Positions 60,031-64,000 of a DNA stretch of 64,000 bases are shown one piece after another (position 1 is the stretch's first letter; every line of letters begins with the position of its first letter). The stretch is taken from assembly GCA_963556255.1 (NCBI GenBank), contig OY744611.1:36855485-36919484 (forward strand), in the 5' to 3' direction. The translations under genes and the position numbers were made by a program. The notes below the pieces were generated by a model. It had not been told where the DNA came from. It worked only from the letters and a program-made list of their open reading frames with translations, and searched no databases. Source of the DNA: Allolobophora icterica. Taxonomy: Eukaryota > Annelida > Clitellata > Crassiclitellata > Lumbricidae.

Positions 60031-60289
60031 CATGCACGTAGTTTGTTTAGCACTCAATATTTAGATCAATCAGATGTCATGCGTACAGAGCCTTTGTGAG
60101 ACACTTCGTTACTTCAAACACGCGATATTCATTGTCTTGTAACATACGTAAGTGTTTTTTTTATCTTTCTCGTACTTTCACAAAGCAACAAAGAAACTTC
60201 GCTGTGGTCATTCTAAAGCAGGCTTCCTTGAAATCTATGACCTCGGCTTTTCCTTTCTATGCCTCTAGTTCGCCACCTGTTGAACACCA

Positions 60290-60440
60290 AAGGTAACACG
60301 CTGGCACGAAGATCAGAAGGACGCGGGTTCGATACCCGCTAGCCCCATAAAGGATGACTCAGCGTCTTCATTCCCTACACTCCCTAAGGGGCAACTGTAA
60401 AATGAGATGTAGGACATATTGCTCATTTGACTGAACATGT
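60290..60440 (+). mobile_element. tRNA-Arg-like SINE fragment
   Basis: GGTAACACGCTGGCACGAAG, ATCAGAAGGACGCGGGTTCG with B box GGTTCGATACCC. Related to 37308-37500; no complete cloverleaf. Confidence 0.6.
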
Positions 60441-60577
60441 CTTATTTTATCTGGCTCAAGCCATGGGTAATACTGGGTATCTGAGGTTTACTCAAAAAGA
60501 AAGTAGGTTGGCAGATGTAATCAGCTTCAGTAAAAAGTCCAGATACAAAGGTTGGGCAAGTGTATAGACCGCAGACG
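60422..60577. repeat. dispersed ~150-bp repeat X, copy 2
   Basis: TCATTTGACTGAACATGTCT, AAGCCATGGGTA, AGTCCAGATACAAAGGTTGG. Matches 57325-57470. Confidence 0.65.
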
Positions 60578-61509
60578 GTTTCGGTAGACAGTCCTTGGAA
60601 CTGTGTCGATTACAAAGATAACGAGAAGAGGATACAGTAGGGGCCTAGCATTGCATAAAGCATTGGTTTCAGCTTTCAAGACACTCCTACTAATTTCAAT
60701 TGTAACTGTTGTATTTGTAAGTTCATATTTATATAGCGTCACTTCAACAGAGTACTCACTAGAGGCGCTCCACAGAATTCCGCAAGATCACTACTGTTCA
60801 CCAAAACGCTGATGAAAATCGCAAAACCATAATCATAGGTCGGCACTTACACGGCGAAGCGCTAGCAGAGGTCTGCTAACTTCTTGGGAAGAGTTTAATT
60901 GTAACAAAAAGGTCAGCGAAGATGAGATAGGGTTTAAAACGATAGTTTTTACGAACAAAAATGTCTTTAAAAAGGCACCGATATCACCAGAAGTGATGCG
61001 GTGGAAAGAATGTAAACTCATGAGGGGATCAGTTGCGGTGAAGACGGAATAAGGGCCTATTGATGCAAGTCAATCGAGAGTGATAATCGAAAGAGAAAAG
61101 GTTTTATATACAGTTTATATATTAATGACACATAAAGAGGTTATATTGGCTGCAGTCACTCCTTGTTTTGAACCTGTATCTCTATTACAGTACTGTATGA
61201 CTATGCTTGCCAACATATCACCATGCACACTAACAGCTCGACTTCAAGTTTCAGTAGGCTCTGCACCGAATTATGATCCTGTCCAACCAACTTCGTTGTA
61301 CAGACTACGAGTTGGAACCGATTCTGAATCACTCTTAGCTTAAAAGCGTTGCCTTTGCGGAACTTCGATTTGGCTTTTCGGCTCTGAGACATAATAATAA
61401 TTATTACGACTGCTTTTAAGTCGAAAGCGACACGCCTTTGTAATTAGTTTGCTAGTATCATCGAATCAAAAAGTGGAAATTTTGTGAAATACCCCTCATA
61501 CAACCCCTC
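60578..61509. other. no gene; one retroposon tail
   Basis: TTTATATAGCGTCACTTCAA at 60729-60748 is a reverse GCGCTATATAAAT-type tail. The rest is unique. Confidence 0.45.
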
Positions 61510-61625
61510 TGACACGACGTAGCGCTCGTGAATAAGCTGGTGCCCTGCGCTTAGCTATTGAGTAAGGCTTTGGAAATTTTGAGGTTACGATTACACAGAA
61601 CGTGGGTCGTTTAGACAAGAAACAG
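61510..61625 (+). mobile_element. CR1/L2-type LINE 3' tail
   Basis: GACGTAGCGCTCGTGAATAA, GCTGGTGCCCTGCGCTTAGC, GGTTACGATTACAC. Same 3' end as 40725-40805 and 42018-42112. Confidence 0.75.
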
Positions 61626-61892
61626 GGATTATTCGATGATCGTCTTGGCAACCATCGACTGCAACTATTACAAAACTTAAAAGTTTGGTTGTCTTGAATT
61701 AAATTGAATTGAATCACTCTGGTGTCTCTCGTTAATTACACGACTCTGCTTGACTTTTGATCGAAATAGGAAACAGTAATTCAGAACCCCGTTAATTAAG
61801 GCAAGCGCGCAGTTTAGATGTTCGTATCCTGAGGCAAAAAACTGAAAGTAGAACGACGAATTAGGACCGCAGATCAAAAGACGAATCAATCA

Positions 61893-62230
61893 CTAGAGGG
61901 AGTTTCGTTTGCGCCGGGACAGCGTAGGGGGTATATCTACTCTGAAGGAATAGCTGGTGTCAGACGTATGCAAGCAAGTTTCGACGTCATCCTTAGGTTT
62001 GGCCGCGTACGGTGAGGGACGGCGGTCAATAAACTGGAGCGGAAGTAGATGTGTGATTTTGGAGGCCGGCGATCGCGTGACTTTGTAACGGTGCTTCCGG
62101 TGTTGTTTCCTCGATTTGATGGTACAACATGTGCAACTGCAGGCCGAAGACCGATCGCCGTTGTACAGCTCAGTCGCTGAAAGCTCGTGCTCCGTTGACA
62201 TGATGCTTCCGTTAACGGTGATTACGTCAC
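61893..62230 (-). CDS. possible terminal coding exon, unknown protein
   Basis: A minus-strand segment of 111 complete codons plus stop. It follows a strong acceptor (TTCTTGTTCTTGTTCTGTACAG, ending at 62231) and is entered in phase 1. It is CpG-rich and GC-richer than its surroundings. The protein has a Cys cluster (CSCTCC), a basic stretch (SRKQHRKHRYK) and a basic end (SRRKRNSL). I recognise no domain. If real, the gene continues beyond the right end of the window or into exons right of 62230. It could be a chance open frame. Confidence 0.4.
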
Positions 62231-62530
62231 CTGTACAGAACAAGAACAAGAAGTTAATTAACAGCAAAGTACGCTTTCATATAGCGCCTATTTTTAAGGA
62301 ATACTCAGAGGGTGTTCCGTACACTGACGGAACGGAAGACAGTGTAACAAGGCAATGGTGAGTGGGCTATATAAATTATAGTTCGGTTCTTGGTTAGTTG
62401 TTCTATTTCAGGCTTGTAAAGTAAACTCTCAGATATTTTACACAAACTGTGTCAGAGAAAGTTAATGCAAAGATTAACCCCTTGTCTATAAGGGGCGACG
62501 AGTTTCAGAACATATACAATATACATGAAC
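62231..62530. other. spacer
   Basis: CATATAGCGCCTATTTTTAAGG at 62278-62299 is a retroposon tail-like piece. No other feature seen. Confidence 0.4.
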
Positions 62531-62985
62531 TTACATACATGTACACACACATTTTTACATACATACATGCATGCATGCATATATACATACATGCACACAC
62601 ACATGCCTACAACATAGATATAAACATACATACATACATATATATATACACATGCATGCATGCATACAAATATGCCTACACCCATTCGTACATTCATACA
62701 TACATACATACATACATACATGCATACATACATGTATAATTGTACATACATACATACCTACATACATACATACATACATACATACATACATACATACATA
62801 CATACATACATACATACATACATACATACATACAAATACATACATACATACATACATACATACATACATACATACATACATACATACATACATACATACA
62901 TACATACATACATACATACTAACATACATACATACATACATACATACATACATACATACATACATACATACATACATACATAAAA
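62531..62985. repeat. (CATA)n array, ~450 bp
   Basis: Imperfect at left (62531-62700), nearly pure CATA from 62757 on. The complementary motif to the (GTAT)n arrays. Confidence 0.97.
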
Positions 62986-63626
62986 CCCTCGCTTTTGTTT
63001 CTACTTCGGTCTCGCTTCCACATGACATCCGCCCGTCGCCTTAAGCAGTCCATGCATCAGCCATACATGTAGATCTGCATAAATTCAACGACAGATCGTA
63101 TTTCGACGTCGACTGCTTCCAGCAACATCAGTCGAACTCCTCCTCCAATCCAATCTCAGAGAAAGCAATTTCGATTAGAAGAACAACACAAGCGAGCGAG
63201 GACGAGGTCCCGCAGTTCTCTCGGTCGTATACAGCCGTGCTCTATGCATACGAGTAACATAAGAAGGCAACTTCCATGCGCCGCGTATTCTGGGCGCTAT
63301 ATCAGTTTCACGACATGCACCCCGTAGGTGATATAAGCCGAGTTCAATTATTTGTTGAGAATTGCAATTTCCGGCGACATTTTGGTTAGAATTTACTACA
63401 GCAGATTAGTCGGCCTAAATACATCTACTATAATATAGGCCAACGCGCCATAGTTGGTCTAAATATATGATCTACTATAGCAGATGTAGGCCCTATAGTT
63501 GTTTTAAGTAATTTACTGTGTTGGATTCTCTGTGTTAAATAGCTACTCCTGGTTGATATATAGGCTAGGTCATAGGTCAGCTGGGCTGAGATATAGGCTA
63601 AGTCATAGGTCATAGTCTCTGTTTGG
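62986..63626. other. no supported gene
   Basis: CpG-richer stretch 63000-63250 without recognisable coding similarity. TATAGGCTAGGTCATAGGTC is repeated twice at 63559-63612. Confidence 0.45.
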
Positions 63627-63910
63627 ATGCATGATAGTCTAATGGTTAGAATGCTGGATTGTCAACCGATTGGTAGGGGTTCAAATCCCCGCCAGAGTAG
63701 AAATTTGTGTCGAGATGTCTGCTTCATCTATTCACCTCAACTCTGCTGAGTGCACTGGCCACACACTGTCGGTGGGAAGCTCGGACGATGAGGAGAGGAC
63801 TGGCCACACGTACTCATATGCCGAGGCTAAGAAAAATGAAGTCGTTAATACTTCGCACATAAAATGTGTGCGTCTCGGGGCTAGCTGAAAGGGCTCTGCT
63901 GCTCTTATCT
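63627..63910 (+). mobile_element. tRNA-derived SINE, family A
   Basis: Head GATAGTCTAATGGTTAGAAT, B box GGTTCAAATCCCC, AGAAATTTGTG, central block GAGTGCACTGGCCACACACT, CGGTGGGAAG, GAGAGGACTGGCC, then CATATGCCGAGGCTAAGAAA and CTAGCTGAAAGGGCTCTGCT. Confidence 0.9.
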
Positions 63911-64000
63911 TACGATTCACTGGACAGGACCGTGGAGATCCGTGAGGTCCCTGAAACCGAAGGCAGGTTAGGGCGAAGAAGCAATCCGTTCAAGGCTCTG

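Overview
This 64-kb window is animal nuclear DNA. The evidence is spliced genes with GT-AG introns, an extracellular heparan sulfatase with the animal SULF signature, CR1/L2-type LINE ends, tRNA-derived SINEs, hAT-like MITEs, a mariner-type transposase piece and a Gypsy LTR element. The repeat mix and very long (GTAT)n, (CAG)n and (GAT)n arrays suit a marine invertebrate. I cannot name the phylum from sequence alone. About 95% of the window is intron or intergenic repeat.

Layout: (1) 1-4170, minus strand: the 5' end of a SULF-type sulfatase gene. Two coding exons (4100-3848 and 1378-1139) carry the signal peptide, the metal-binding DD and the CxPSR formylglycine motif. The rest of the gene lies left of the window. 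(2) 4171-32932: probably one giant 5'-UTR intron of that gene, packed with minisatellites, SINEs, LINE ends, MITEs, a Mutator-like element and a Gypsy element (24737-28126) with identical LTRs but no reverse transcriptase. A CpG-rich block ending in a strong minus-strand splice donor (32933 up to about 33500) is the best candidate for the first exon and promoter. (3) 33500-42800: intergenic DNA with MITEs, a G-quadruplex-prone tract, a truncated mariner, and a hAT-like element split by a LINE. (4) 43025-56966, plus strand: an 11-exon gene for a 338-residue PIN-domain protein, assembled here exon by exon. All splice phases agree and the four acidic PIN positions are kept. (5) 57000-64000: LINE and SINE debris, two large (GTAT)n/(CATA)n arrays, a MITE, and one CpG-rich open segment with a good acceptor at 62231 (minus) that may be the last coding exon of a gene entering from the right.

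The genes do not form an operon or pathway. The SULF and PIN genes are divergent neighbours separated by about 9.5 kb. Most new material is in the mobile elements: an RT-less Gag-protease-integrase Gypsy element, at least nine hAT-like MITEs with 8-bp target duplications, a TIR element with a 9-bp duplication and a possible 31-bp pure-palindrome relative, a SINE family with a conserved central domain, and several nested insertions whose order can be read.
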